Assembly: GCA_023426265.1 (NCBI GenBank)
Contig: JAFABA010000230.1
Location: forward strand, 1 to 27,929
Direction of reading: 5' to 3'
Source of the DNA: Bacillota bacterium
GTDB taxonomy: Bacteria > Bacillota > Clostridia > Christensenellales > CAG-138
DNA: 27,929 bases
The notes under the pieces were generated by a model that saw only the letters and a list, made by a program, of their open reading frames with translations, did not search any database and was not told the origin of the DNA. Made by a program: the position numbers and the translations under genes. Numbering within the stretch: the first letter of the stretch is position 1; every line of letters begins with the position of its first letter. Shown in pieces: positions 8,852 through 16,848 of the stretch.

Positions 8852-8878
8852 AAAAAGGGCGCCAGTGACGCCCTTTTT
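8852..8878. terminator. Bidirectional terminator between the HAD gene and the PTS operon
   Basis: AAAAAGGGCG (8852-8861) pairs perfectly with CGCCCTTTTT (8869-8878) around a 7-base loop. There is an A-run on one side and a T-run on the other, so it can work on both strands between the converging HAD and RDD genes. Confidence 0.85.
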
Positions 8879-8991
8879 AGTACTCCGAGATTTTCTCCGC
8901 AGGAGAATTTCCTTTGCAGCAGCCCTTGTTCCTCTTAACCTTTCTGCAGCCATTTACCCCAATGGTTGACGGCGTGCCGGGAAAATCCGTT

Positions 8992-9543
8992 TTATCCTTC
9001 CGCTACCTTTCTGTGCGATCTCTTTTCTATTACCTTGGTCCTGACAAAGACGTCAAAACCGCTGCGGCTCTCGTTGGCGAGCACGTTCAGCGCGCAGATG
9101 ATAAACGGAAATCCCCGAAGCAGATACAGAGAGAGCAGCTTTAGCGCACTGCGCATAATCAGCAGGCAGTAATGAAGGATGGGGCTGCGCTTGGGGTTCA
9201 TGGGTACGATCTGCAGGCCCATAAGCAGCTTACCAACTGTGCGGCCGTTGAGCAGCACGGAGGTCAGCGCATCATAGATAAACCAGATGATCAGGCCGAA
9301 GCGAAACGCCGAGTCGAACTGCGCGAAAACCAGGTTCATCGCCTCCTGCTGACTTTCTGCAGGCAGAGCCCTGGCACTGTCCATCGCCTGTCTGACAGAG
9401 AAGAAATCCGGTTTGCCGATAGCCTGGTACATGATGAACCAGAGCGTAATTACAATTACGAGGTCGATGAGAAACGCAAGAAACCTATTTCTCCGGTAAT
9501 GAGGAGGCGCCTTCGCAAACTCTATCCCCAAGAATTTCATCAT
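8992..9543 (-). CDS. RDD-family membrane protein
   Basis: A 183-residue membrane protein. The family's arginine and aspartates appear in RFLAFLIDLVIVI near the N-terminus, and the second signature NGRTVGKLLMGLQIV lies near residue 108. Hydrophobic helices are near 24-45, 83-100 and 125-150. RDD proteins are small membrane proteins of poorly defined function. It is the last gene of the minus-strand PTS operon, 34 bp after EIIC and before a strong terminator, so it is probably transcribed with the transporter. The ribosome site is weak (AGGCTGGG), and either of two adjacent ATGs (9543 or 9540) could be used. Confidence 0.88.
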   Translation of the reverse strand: MMKFLGIEFAKAPPHYRRNRFLAFLIDLVIVITLWFIMYQAIGKPDFFSVRQAMDSARALPAESQQEAMNLVFAQFDSAFRFGLIIWFIYDALTSVLLNGRTVGKLLMGLQIVPMNPKRSPILHYCLLIMRSALKLLSLYLLRGFPFIICALNVLANESRSGFDVFVRTKVIEKRSHRKVAEG

Positions 9544-9577
9544 GATCCCAGCCTTTCTGTTTATAAAGATTCTAGTA

Positions 9578-10891
9578 TTATGCCGAAACGGCCGCCTGTT
9601 CCATCATATAGTTCTTGCGGTCCCATACCATGATAAACGGCAGCCACACAAGGAAGGCGCTGGCCAAGCCGAATAACTGGGCTACCACGCCCATAATGCT
9701 GCCGGTAGTTAAAAATCCGCTTATCAATATCGGAGTAGTCCATGGCACCATGATGTTGCATAGCGGGAAAATTCCGATAGCAGTCCCCAGATATTGTATG
9801 GTCATAGCGACCATGGGCGCCAGGATATAGGGAACCATCAGGACAGGGTTGAGCACGATGGGGAGACCGAATGTGATGGGCTCGTTGATATTGAACAGGC
9901 CCGGGCCGACGCCGATCTTGCCAACGTCCTTAAGCAGCTTGGATTTGGCGAACAGGAGCATATAGATGACCACGGGGAGCGTGGCGCCTGATCCGCCCAT
10001 CCATACGCCGTTCTCATAGAAGGTGAAGGTTACGATGTTGCGGGCGCCGGCGCTGATGTTCTCAGCCATGTTCATCAGCCATAGCGGTTCAAAGATCGGG
10101 AAAACGATGATGGCGGAGCCGTGCAAACCGAGGGACCACAGCAGATGCTCAAAGAATACGACCAGCAGGGTACCCACATAGGATGTGCCCAGATGGCGGA
10201 GAGGCGTGGAGAGCATTTCGTTCAAAAATTGCGGGAACCCGCCCCAAGGGGTGGCGGCGAAGATCAGGCGGATGGCCGTGAAGGCAATGAGGATCACCAT
10301 ACCGGGCAGCAGGGCCGTAAACTGGCGGGAAACCGCAGCAGGTACCGATGCGGGCAGTTTGAGGGTGAACTTCTTCTGAACCAGCAGACGGTAAATCTCA
10401 CCCACTGCCAGGGCGGTAATGAGGGCGGTGAATAAGAGCGCCGGGTCAAAGGAGCCCGCCAGCCAAGCATCCACTGCCTCCCCGGCGTTTTGAAGCGTGG
10501 TGGGGACAACGATAACGAAGAGCGCAGATACACTGATGATGCCGGCGGGGGTTCCCTCGATTTCATAACTGTTTACCAAGGAGCTGGCGACACCGAAACA
10601 GGCTACGATTGCCGCAATGCCGTAGGTAGCGTTCATGATGATGCCTTCAAACGCGGCCCAGTTCTCGCCAAAAAGTTTGGCCATGAAGTTTGTGAATGCC
10701 TCCAAAGGAAACTCGGCAATGATCATGGAAAACGCTCCCAGGATAAGCAGGGGCATGACCATGATGATGCCGTCACGCAGTGCCAGCAAGTGGCGCTGCC
10801 CGCCGATCTTTGCTGCCACCGGCAGGAACTTGTTCTCCATGAAATCCATCAGGCTGCTGCTTTTCAGGGTATCTGCTGATTGCTTTTTCAT
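9578..10891 (-). CDS. PTS EIIC, lactose/cellobiose family
   Basis: A 437-residue sugar permease of the CelB/LacE group. It begins with MDFMENKFLPVAAKIGGQRHLLALRDGIIMVMPLLILGAF, as those proteins do (the stretch is here joined from two parts of residues 15-55), and continues with about eight to ten membrane helices. Near the C-terminal half NINEPITFGLPIVLNP is the conserved substrate-site loop of this family. It translocates a sugar while EIIB phosphorylates it. ATG 10891 is chosen because GGGAGGG lies 7 bases upstream; the frame runs to 10936 but that part overlaps the intergenic space. The substrate is not evident: chitobiose, cellobiose or another beta-linked sugar is possible. Confidence 0.92.
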   Translation of the reverse strand: MKKQSADTLKSSSLMDFMENKFLPVAAKIGGQRHLLALRDGIIMVMPLLILGAFSMIIAEFPLEAFTNFMAKLFGENWAAFEGIIMNATYGIAAIVACFGVASSLVNSYEIEGTPAGIISVSALFVIVVPTTLQNAGEAVDAWLAGSFDPALLFTALITALAVGEIYRLLVQKKFTLKLPASVPAAVSRQFTALLPGMVILIAFTAIRLIFAATPWGGFPQFLNEMLSTPLRHLGTSYVGTLLVVFFEHLLWSLGLHGSAIIVFPIFEPLWLMNMAENISAGARNIVTFTFYENGVWMGGSGATLPVVIYMLLFAKSKLLKDVGKIGVGPGLFNINEPITFGLPIVLNPVLMVPYILAPMVAMTIQYLGTAIGIFPLCNIMVPWTTPILISGFLTTGSIMGVVAQLFGLASAFLVWLPFIMVWDRKNYMMEQAAVSA

Positions 10892-10904
10892 TTTGTGTCC
10901 CTCC

Positions 10905-11225
10905 CTACTTTTTTGTTTTTTCCTGATATTTCTCATACGCCTGGTTGAAAATATTCTCCACCTTTAACAGTGCATAGTCCGACATGTTCATCGTTTGGAT
11001 CACCGGAATCTCGTTGCCGTACTGCTCTTCAAATTTCTTGGCCAGGTGCCGGACCTGCGGGCCTATCAGCAGGATGTCCGTACCGTGGATGCGGTCTTCA
11101 ATCCGTTGAAATGCTCTGGCATCGATATCGGCCTCGATGCCCAGCGTCTTCACATAGGCGCTCATTTTGTCTACCAGCATGCTGGTGGACATGCCCAAGT
11201 TGCATATCAGCATGATTTTCAGCAT
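10905..11225 (-). CDS. PTS EIIB, lactose/cellobiose family
   Basis: A 106-residue cytoplasmic phosphocarrier. The phospho-acceptor C8 stands in the P-loop ICNLGMSTSML, the form expected of the lactose/cellobiose IIB family, and the length is normal. It takes phosphate from EIIA and passes it to the sugar bound in EIIC. Its start overlaps the EIIA stop by 7 bp, and EIIC starts 13 bp after its own stop, so the three are co-translated. Confidence 0.95.
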   Translation of the reverse strand: MLKIMLICNLGMSTSMLVDKMSAYVKTLGIEADIDARAFQRIEDRIHGTDILLIGPQVRHLAKKFEEQYGNEIPVIQTMNMSDYALLKVENIFNQAYEKYQEKTKK

Positions 11226-11545
11226 AATTTTTCCTCCAAACGATGCAGTCTTTCATAAATGGCAATAAGCTCTTCCGCCATGTCACGCATAATCAGCGCC
11301 AGATTGAGGTGGTCCTGTGCATGCACCATAAGAAGGGATGTGTTTTCCCCCTTTCCCGTCATTTCCGCACGGATGAGCTCGGTTTGAATGTCGTGGGTTT
11401 CCACCATGGTTTCAGAGGCCTTTTTCAGACTGGAGCGCGCATCCTCAAACCTTCCCTCCCGCGCCGCCTCTATGGCCTCCATGCAATCGCTTCTGGAATC
11501 TCCGGCCCCGGCGATCAGGCCCATGGCAATCTCCATATACTCCAT
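11219..11545 (-). CDS. PTS EIIA, lactose/cellobiose family
   Basis: A 108-residue all-helical phosphocarrier that forms a trimer in this family. The conserved LLMVHAQDHLN motif gives H75 as the phosphorylated histidine and D78 as the structural Mg2+ aspartate. It receives phosphate from HPr and passes it to EIIB. It lies 12 bp after the HPr stop and overlaps EIIB by 7 bp. Nothing in it is unusual. Confidence 0.95.
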   Translation of the reverse strand: MEYMEIAMGLIAGAGDSRSDCMEAIEAAREGRFEDARSSLKKASETMVETHDIQTELIRAEMTGKGENTSLLMVHAQDHLNLALIMRDMAEELIAIYERLHRLEEKLC

Positions 11546-11557
11546 ATTGCTTCTCCT

Positions 11558-11824
11558 TTAGCGCTCTCCGAATTTGTCCGCAAAGAGTGCTGCAATAGCC
11601 TCGCTGGCCTCTTGTTCGTCCGGACCGTCAAACTCAACGGTCAGGATTTTGCCCTTTTTCGCATGGACTGTGATCACGCCCGTAATGTTCCTGAAATTAT
11701 ATGCCTCCCCTCCTTCGCGCACCGTCACATTGCTTTCAAACCGTCTGACCTCCCGGACGATACGGCTGGCCACTCTTGCATGGATCCCAAGCTCATTCCG
11801 TATCTCCAGTTCTTTTACGATCAT
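11558..11824 (-). CDS. HPr-like phosphocarrier without the regulatory serine
   Basis: An 88-residue HPr-family protein with the catalytic histidine H15 in ELGIHARVAS, so it can carry phosphate from Enzyme I. The usual regulatory segment of Firmicute HPr (KSIMGVM, with Ser46) reads RNITGVI here: residue 46 is Asn. HPr kinase could therefore not modify it at that position, and it should not act as a CcpA co-repressor. This suggests a dedicated relay protein and not the general cell HPr. It is encoded between Enzyme I (17 bp gap) and EIIA (12 bp gap). Confidence 0.92.
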   Translation of the reverse strand: MIVKELEIRNELGIHARVASRIVREVRRFESNVTVREGGEAYNFRNITGVITVHAKKGKILTVEFDGPDEQEASEAIAALFADKFGER

Positions 11825-11841
11825 TCCTCCACTCCCCTCTC

Positions 11842-13548
11842 TTATATAGTTCCGGCCTCAAGTGCTTTTTGCACGTCGGCCCGTGTATCTAAATCCAGAA
11901 CCCGGGATAACAGACGCTCGCAATCCGCTTTGTTCGCCTCGCAGATTATGTGCCGCACCTTGGGAATCATCGGGATACTGACGCTGAGGCTATCTATTCC
12001 CATGCCGATCCACAGGGGAACCAGCTCTAACACCTCTCCCGCTTGCCCGCAAATATCCACCTCTATTCCGGCAGCGTGCGCGCTGTCTGCAATCTGCCTG
12101 ATACAACGCAGCAGGCAGGGCTGAAAATAGGAATTCAACCCGCTTACCTTATCGTTGCTCCTATCCGCCGCAAACAAATATTGGGATAGATCATTGGTGC
12201 CGATGCTGAAAAAGTCCACCAATTTGGCGAAGCGGGATGCGTCCATAGCCGCCGCAGGCGTCTCTACCATCATTCCCACCGGTATTTGTGGGTCGAACGC
12301 GAATCCTTGGGCGTGCAGTCTCTCTTTCGTCTCCTCCAGAATCCGCCGTGCCGCCGCCAATTCCTCTTGTGCGCAGATCATAGGAAACATGATGGATATC
12401 GGCCCATGGGCACTGGCCCTCAGGATGGCGGACAGCTGGGCGCTGAACAGCGTTGGATGCTCCAGGCAAAAGCGAATGGCGCGATATCCCAGAAACGGGT
12501 TTGTCTCCGGCGGCATTCCCAGATAAGGAACCTGCTTGTCTCCTCCTGCGTCCAGAGTCCGGATGATGAGCGGCCTGCCCGCCAGATTTTCTGCCGTTTG
12601 CCTGTAGACGTCGTATTGAACATCCTCCGAGGGAGGCGCACTGGTCTCCTTTATGTACAGAAGCTCCGTCCGGAACAGCCCGACGCCCTCGCCGCCCTGA
12701 CGGACCAGCTCCGATGCCTCCTGCCAAGAGGCGATGTTGGCGTAGACCTTCATCCGGTAGCCGTCCCGCGTCTGTGTTTCCCGGTTCTGGTATGTCTTTA
12801 GCAGTTTTCGCTCCTCGGCCTGTACTTCGCTGTAGCGCCGATAGACGCTAAGTTTTTTTTCATCCGGATTTGGAAGCACTGTACTTTCAAAACAATCCAG
12901 AAGGACAGGCTTCCCTGCCGGAAGCTCCGCCATGGCTCCGCCGACTCCGATAAGACATGGAATTCCACGGGATTTGGCGATGATCACCGCGTGGGCGGTC
13001 AAGGAGCCTTTTTCCAGCACAATTCCCTTCAGCTTTTGCACATCCATCGCCATTACCTGTGAAGGAGACAAATCCTCCGCTACAGCGATATAGGGTTCCT
13101 CCGGCTCCTGAAGCGCATCGTCTATCCCCATCAACCGGTAGAGCAGCCGTCTGGCCAGATCATCCACATCAACGGCCCGTTCCTGCAGGTAGGGATTGTC
13201 CGTGAGACCGCTCAGGTACCGCCGGTAGCCCTGTAACACTTCGCTCACGGCATATTCGCTGTTCCACCTCTCCTGAAGAATCCGCTTCTCGATTTTCCCC
13301 AGATAGTCGGTATCCTCCAAAAACAAAAGCTGGAATTCTAGAATATCGCCAGCGTCTTGGTTTTGCCTGCGTTCCGCGTCGGAAATCAGCTGCTCTAAAC
13401 GATCGGCACAATATGCCCGTGCATTTTCAAAACGCTCCAGCTCCCCCTGAGGGTCATCCGTTTTTTTCTTCTCTATCTTGATTTCCGGCTCGCGGATGGG
13501 ATATGCGACCGCAAAGGCCATACCCTCAGATGCGACCTTGCCTTTCAT
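11842..13548 (-). CDS. ptsI: PTS Enzyme I (phosphoenolpyruvate-protein phosphotransferase)
   Basis: A 568-residue protein, normal length for Enzyme I. The N-terminal HPr-binding and phosphohistidine domains lead to H186 in GSLTAHAVIIAKSRGIP, the phospho-acceptor; the family more often has TSHxAI, so TAHAVI is a mild variant. The PEP-binding barrel shows GLFRTELLYI, DFFSIGTNDLSQYL and the catalytic cysteine in DICGQAGE. It starts the relay by taking phosphate from PEP. ATG 13548 has AAGGAGA upstream; the 50 extra upstream codons of the open frame are leader. A first-gene Enzyme I inside a sugar-specific operon is uncommon, since most Firmicutes keep a single ptsHI. A paralogue specialised for this operon is possible. 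Confidence 0.93.
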   Translation of the reverse strand: MKGKVASEGMAFAVAYPIREPEIKIEKKKTDDPQGELERFENARAYCADRLEQLISDAERRQNQDAGDILEFQLLFLEDTDYLGKIEKRILQERWNSEYAVSEVLQGYRRYLSGLTDNPYLQERAVDVDDLARRLLYRLMGIDDALQEPEEPYIAVAEDLSPSQVMAMDVQKLKGIVLEKGSLTAHAVIIAKSRGIPCLIGVGGAMAELPAGKPVLLDCFESTVLPNPDEKKLSVYRRYSEVQAEERKLLKTYQNRETQTRDGYRMKVYANIASWQEASELVRQGGEGVGLFRTELLYIKETSAPPSEDVQYDVYRQTAENLAGRPLIIRTLDAGGDKQVPYLGMPPETNPFLGYRAIRFCLEHPTLFSAQLSAILRASAHGPISIMFPMICAQEELAAARRILEETKERLHAQGFAFDPQIPVGMMVETPAAAMDASRFAKLVDFFSIGTNDLSQYLFAADRSNDKVSGLNSYFQPCLLRCIRQIADSAHAAGIEVDICGQAGEVLELVPLWIGMGIDSLSVSIPMIPKVRHIICEANKADCERLLSRVLDLDTRADVQKALEAGTI

Positions 13549-13688
13549 AAACTTTTCTCCTTTTGTTATAAAGGTGAACGCTGTATTGGAAGACGTACAC
13601 GAAAGCGACAGCTGTTTGTTATCAGCGGCCCCCCATGTTGTTGACATGCGATGTGGATGATATAATAGCCGAACTACATCAAAATTAT

Positions 13689-13716
13689 AACGTTTCAAGA
13701 GAAATTTGGGAACGTT
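13689..13716. promoter_or_regulatory. Candidate operator upstream of the PTS operon
   Basis: Two copies of the palindrome AACGTT (13689-13694 and 13711-13716) are spaced 22 bp apart, two helical turns, with partly symmetrical inner flanks (TCAA and TTGGG). A minus-strand -10-like TATAAT (13689-13684) adjoins it, about 140 bp before Enzyme I. It would suit an activator such as the PRD regulator, but nothing shows which protein binds. The remaining 13549-13854 gap holds no credible gene. Confidence 0.35.
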
Positions 13717-13854
13717 AATAATATACGGTTATTTTCCATAGGACAAGTTCACAATGGCAATTTTTTGAACGATAGCGCGTTCGCGTTATGCCCGCAGAAG
13801 GGCAAGGGACATTCCTGCCGCGCAGGCCCCGCCTGCCATGAATTTTCACTTACA

Positions 13855-14511
13855 TCAGGATGGGTCCATGTATGGGATAGAGAAAACGACGATGCCTGTG
13901 GAATAAGGTGCGATTTCATATTGCTGGTAGTAAATAGCAACGCCGGAGGAAGTCAGATAGTAATGTTCTTCGTTGAAGTACTTCGCAATAAGGGCCTGAT
14001 AATCTTCAAAATAGATATCCGGATTCTCGCTGGCCTGTTTGGTTATCTGATCTATCAGCGACGTACGATAGTCCTGACCGGCAGGAAAGAAATCCGACAG
14101 CGGAACGCTGCGTCCGCTTATAAGATTCCAGGTGTCGGACGCCCTGACGGTGCTCCCGTGGGCGCCGCCTGTAAACGTGTATTGATCGCGGTATAGGCTT
14201 AAGTGGCAATGTTGGTTGTAGGTTATCTCATAGTTCAAAATGGCTTCATAGAGATGAAAGGGGAATCCGTTTTCCTGCGATTCCTTATAGGTGGCAATAG
14301 CCTGCTGGTATAAGTCGCCGGAGACATAATGTAGAAAATCGCGCACTTGAGCCTGAATTTGGAAGTTGATACTATTTTGTGCATCTGGGTAATGGCGCAG
14401 AGTCACTTCGGGATAGAGGATAGAGAGAGTGAGCACGGGGGTATTGTTGTATGTAAACGTTCGTGCTATTTTACGCATCACAATGTTTGTGCGGCAGTTT
14501 AGCGAATCCAT
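13855..14511 (-). CDS. DUF3298-like (RsiV/PdaC C-domain) protein, apparently cytoplasmic
   Basis: A 218-residue protein. The segments YTFTGGAHGSTVRASDTWNL (near 113-132) and GVAIYYQQYEIAPYSTG (near 188-206) match the DUF3298 pattern found in RsiV-like anti-sigma factors and PdaC-type deacetylases, where the domain sits outside the membrane and is preceded by DUF4163. Here there is no signal peptide or membrane helix, and the protein starts close to the domain. ATG 14511 has GGGAG upstream, and TGTCAA/TAGAAT spaced 17 bp (14569-14541) is a fair promoter. The role is unknown; lysozyme binding is known for some RsiV proteins but is not implied here. Confidence 0.75.
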   Translation of the reverse strand: MDSLNCRTNIVMRKIARTFTYNNTPVLTLSILYPEVTLRHYPDAQNSINFQIQAQVRDFLHYVSGDLYQQAIATYKESQENGFPFHLYEAILNYEITYNQHCHLSLYRDQYTFTGGAHGSTVRASDTWNLISGRSVPLSDFFPAGQDYRTSLIDQITKQASENPDIYFEDYQALIAKYFNEEHYYLTSSGVAIYYQQYEIAPYSTGIVVFSIPYMDPS

Positions 14512-14546
14512 GGATGTTCTCTCCCTTGAGTTTTTGATTCATTCTA

Positions 14547-14833
14547 TTCGGGCGAAGCGTGGTTTGACACGTAAAGGGAAAGGTATCCATGAAAACAGGG
14601 GACAAATGCTGAACACTTATAAAATTGTGAAGGCAGGAAAGAGCGGCAGGCAATTGGGAATTTATGTTCTGAGCTCATACCGCCGTTCACCCCCGCAGCC
14701 CCAAGCGAAACTTCCGGCGCGATATCATTCTGCTGCCGTGGTAATTTTAATCCAATTTTCATCTGTTTTGCATTTCCCTGCAGGATTACTCTGCTATGCT
14801 CAAAAAGAATTTAAGAGAGGGCGGTAGAGCGTT
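14547..14833. other. Intergenic region between divergent genes
   Basis: Between the DUF3298-like gene and the small membrane protein I see no credible gene. It holds the minus-strand promoter for the former at its left edge and a weak TGCTATGCT extended -10-like site near 14791 for the latter. Confidence 0.35.
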
Positions 14834-15073
14834 ATGATAGGGTTGTTCGGGCTTGCGTTGGTGTTGTTTTTGGTGATTGGGCCGGTTTGGCTGGTCTTTA
14901 AGCTTGTGTTCTTCGCTATGACGTCAGTTTTTCGGGTGGCCTTTTGGGTGGTGCAGGGCGTGATATTTCTGGTGTGTTTTTTGTTTAGCGGCGGGCTGAT
15001 TGCTTTTTTGGGCATCTTCTTTCTGCTCAATATTCTCGCCTTGCCCGTCATTTTCCTCTGTTCCAGAAGGTGA
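14834..15073 (+). CDS. Small hydrophobic membrane protein
   Basis: A 79-residue, almost wholly hydrophobic protein rich in Phe, Leu, Val and Ile, with two or three membrane segments (about 3-33, 36-52 and 53-74) and a short basic tail ending CSRR. No family is recognised. The ribosome site is imperfect (GAGGGCGG is rather far upstream), but the even composition, the lack of rival frames and a strong terminator just after the stop support a real gene. It converges with the histidine kinase gene. Confidence 0.6.
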   Translation: MIGLFGLALVLFLVIGPVWLVFKLVFFAMTSVFRVAFWVVQGVIFLVCFLFSGGLIAFLGIFFLLNILALPVIFLCSRR

Positions 15074-15093
15074 TTTTGCCGGGATTAAGCGTA

Positions 15094-15125
15094 AGAGAGC
15101 GCATCACTTTCGTGATGCGCTCTCT
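15094..15125. terminator. Bidirectional hairpin between the small membrane gene and the kinase
   Basis: AGAGAGCGCATCAC (15094-15107) pairs perfectly with 15112-15125 around TTTC, a 14-bp stem, 20 bp after one stop codon and 17 bp before the other. T-runs are short on both sides. Confidence 0.75.
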
Positions 15126-15141
15126 CTTATGCCCGGTTGCC

Positions 15142-16686
15142 TTAAACTGCCGCCTCGCTGCAATAGGGCAGCACCAGGACGATGCGCGTGCCGATATCCT
15201 TGCGGCTAAGCAGTTCTACATGGCCTCCATGGCGGTCCACGATCCACTTGGCAATGGACAACCCCAAACCGGTTCCCCCCGTTTTGCGGGCACGGGACTG
15301 ATCCGACCGGAAGAAACGGTCAAAGACATGGGGGAGGTCCTGCTCAGGAATGCCGATGCCGTTGTCCGATACCGACAGCGCCACATTGCCGCCATCCCGC
15401 CTGGCGGCAATGTGGATGCGCTCCCCGGCGGGGGTGTACTTGATGGCATTGTCCACGAATATGCGTAGCGCTTGCTTGATGAGCTGCGCGTCGCCATATA
15501 CGGTGAGCGCCGGGGTGATGGAGGATTCGTAGGCGTGCGCCTCGTCGATCATCCTGGTTTCTGAGAGCACCTCCTCCGCAAGGGCGGAAACGTCCACCAG
15601 GCCGGTTTTGAGCACGATGGAGTCGTTGTCGCTGCGGGCCAGGAACAGCAATTGCTCCACCAAATCCTGCATGCTGGCTGCCTCGCTTTTGATGGCGTCG
15701 ATGGATTCCTGCAAGGTTTGTTCATCCTGCTTCCCCCAGCGGTCCAGCATGTTGGCATAGCCCTGGATCACCGCGATGGGCGTACGCAGCTCATGGGATG
15801 CATCCGATACAAAGCGCAGCTGGGATTGGTAGGCGGCATCCAGCCGGTCCAGCATTTCGTTGATGGCGTTGGCGAGCCCCTTTAGCTCCTGATGCTCATC
15901 CGCAATGACAATGCGGGTTTTCAGCCGGTTTTCAGTGATCGTGTTCAGAGTCCGGATTGTACCATCCAGAGCCGGGCTATCCACCGGCCTAATCGTACTA
16001 TCCAAAGACGGGCTGTCCATCGGTCTAATCGTACCATCCAAAGACGGGCTGTCCATTCGCTGACGGCTCTGCTCGTTGCCAATGGTGCGTGCGGCTGTTC
16101 GGGTCAGCTCGTAGATGGGCTGCAGCGTACGGCTGACCGAGCGGCTCACCGTAGAAATGCTGCGCAGGAGACTGATTAGCTGCACGATCAAAAGCGCAAC
16201 CAGGCACACAGAGAAGATGCGTATCGGGCGATCCCAATGATAGGTGAGGATCAGCAGCCGATTGGACTCCGGCGATGGGATGGTGACCGTATAAGTGGCC
16301 GAATTCAGGCGGCTGAGGAGGGTTGGGCCGGGGGGAAGGCCGAGTTCTCTGGTGGTACCCGGTGGGATAGACGGGTTGCGCTTGAGCAATTCCTTCTCCA
16401 AAAAATCGGGCAGGCGGAGGCCCCGGGGTTCTCCCAGCTCATATTGATACTCCCAGTCCGTAAGGAGAAGCTCCGTCCCTATGCCCTGCTGCTTGATTAG
16501 CTTCGGGCTTAGCTCCATAGCTTGCCACTCGGTCCAAATGGCCAAGCCGAGTACAAAAAGGAACACCAGCAGCACATCCAGCCAGAAAGTGTGTGCAACG
16601 GAGCGCAGAAACTGATTGCCGGTGAGCCGCCAGGTAAGAGAGGCGCTCCCCTTTTTTTGCTTTACTTGCGGCGCATTGGGTTTCAC
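15142..16686 (-). CDS. Two-component histidine kinase with repeats in its HAMP linker
   Basis: A 514-residue membrane kinase, partner of the regulator encoded upstream. TM1 is about 33-54 and TM2 about 157-174, enclosing a roughly 100-residue external sensor region. The HAMP domain follows (about 175-285) but is split: between its two helices lie three 12-residue repeats (residues 211-246, form MDSPSLDGTIRP). H298 in SDASHELRTP is the phospho-acceptor; NAIKYTP, DNGIGIP and GGTGLGLSIAKW form the ATP site. GTG 16686 is chosen since AAAGGAGG stands 4 bases before it; an in-frame TTG at 16713 has no ribosome site. The 162-bp gap from the regulator carries a dispersed repeat. Confidence 0.93.
   Translation of the reverse strand: MKPNAPQVKQKKGSASLTWRLTGNQFLRSVAHTFWLDVLLVFLFVLGLAIWTEWQAMELSPKLIKQQGIGTELLLTDWEYQYELGEPRGLRLPDFLEKELLKRNPSIPPGTTRELGLPPGPTLLSRLNSATYTVTIPSPESNRLLILTYHWDRPIRIFSVCLVALLIVQLISLLRSISTVSRSVSRTLQPIYELTRTAARTIGNEQSRQRMDSPSLDGTIRPMDSPSLDSTIRPVDSPALDGTIRTLNTITENRLKTRIVIADEHQELKGLANAINEMLDRLDAAYQSQLRFVSDASHELRTPIAVIQGYANMLDRWGKQDEQTLQESIDAIKSEAASMQDLVEQLLFLARSDNDSIVLKTGLVDVSALAEEVLSETRMIDEAHAYESSITPALTVYGDAQLIKQALRIFVDNAIKYTPAGERIHIAARRDGGNVALSVSDNGIGIPEQDLPHVFDRFFRSDQSRARKTGGTGLGLSIAKWIVDRHGGHVELLSRKDIGTRIVLVLPYCSEAAV
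15949..16056 (-). repeat. Three in-frame 36-bp tandem repeats in the kinase gene
   Basis: Units at 16056-16021, 16020-15985 and 15984-15949 encode MDSPSLDGTIRP, MDSPSLDSTIRP and VDSPALDGTIRT. The first two differ at 2 of 36 bases, so that duplication is recent; the third has drifted further. Each unit keeps the reading frame. Confidence 0.95.
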
Positions 16687-16770
16687 GCTTCCTCCTTTAA
16701 TACATTTAATCAATTCCCTTAAAGCGAATTGGTAGATATTCCTCCATCAAAAACCCTTAGATCTCTTCAA

Positions 16771-16824
16771 TGAGGAACAATATCAAAGCCCGTGGCTTTG
16801 GCCGCCTTAATTGCGGACAAATAT
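16771..16824 (-). repeat. Dispersed intergenic repeat family 2, copy 1
   Basis: Read on the minus strand, this 54-bp segment aligns without gaps to 18268-18321 on the plus strand with 40 identical positions. The shared core is ATTTGTCC, TAAGG and the hairpin CAAAGCC-N3-GGCTTTG (here 16784-16800). It lies in the gap between the response regulator and its kinase, and could affect how much kinase is made. Confidence 0.6.
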
Positions 16825-16848
16825 TCCTGCGTTTAAAATAAATCTGCA

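Noticed and set aside
8690..8953. 87-codon minus-strand frame between the HAD and RDD genes
   Set aside because: It is Arg/Ala-rich without family features and runs through the terminator hairpin and repeat family 1.
11243..12124. 293-codon plus-strand frame opposite EIIA, HPr and Enzyme I
   Set aside because: It lies across four well-supported minus-strand genes, and its product shows no domain.
13641..13666. Consensus TTGACA and TATAAT on the plus strand upstream of Enzyme I
   Set aside because: The spacer is only 14 bp and no plus-strand gene follows for over 1 kb. A weaker -35 (TTGTTG, 13638-13643) gives 17 bp, but no product would be made; an antisense RNA is possible but unsupported.
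13681..13700. CcpA (cre) site near the Enzyme I promoter
   Set aside because: TGAAACGTTATAA only resembles cre by length; it lacks the base between AA and CG that the consensus requires.
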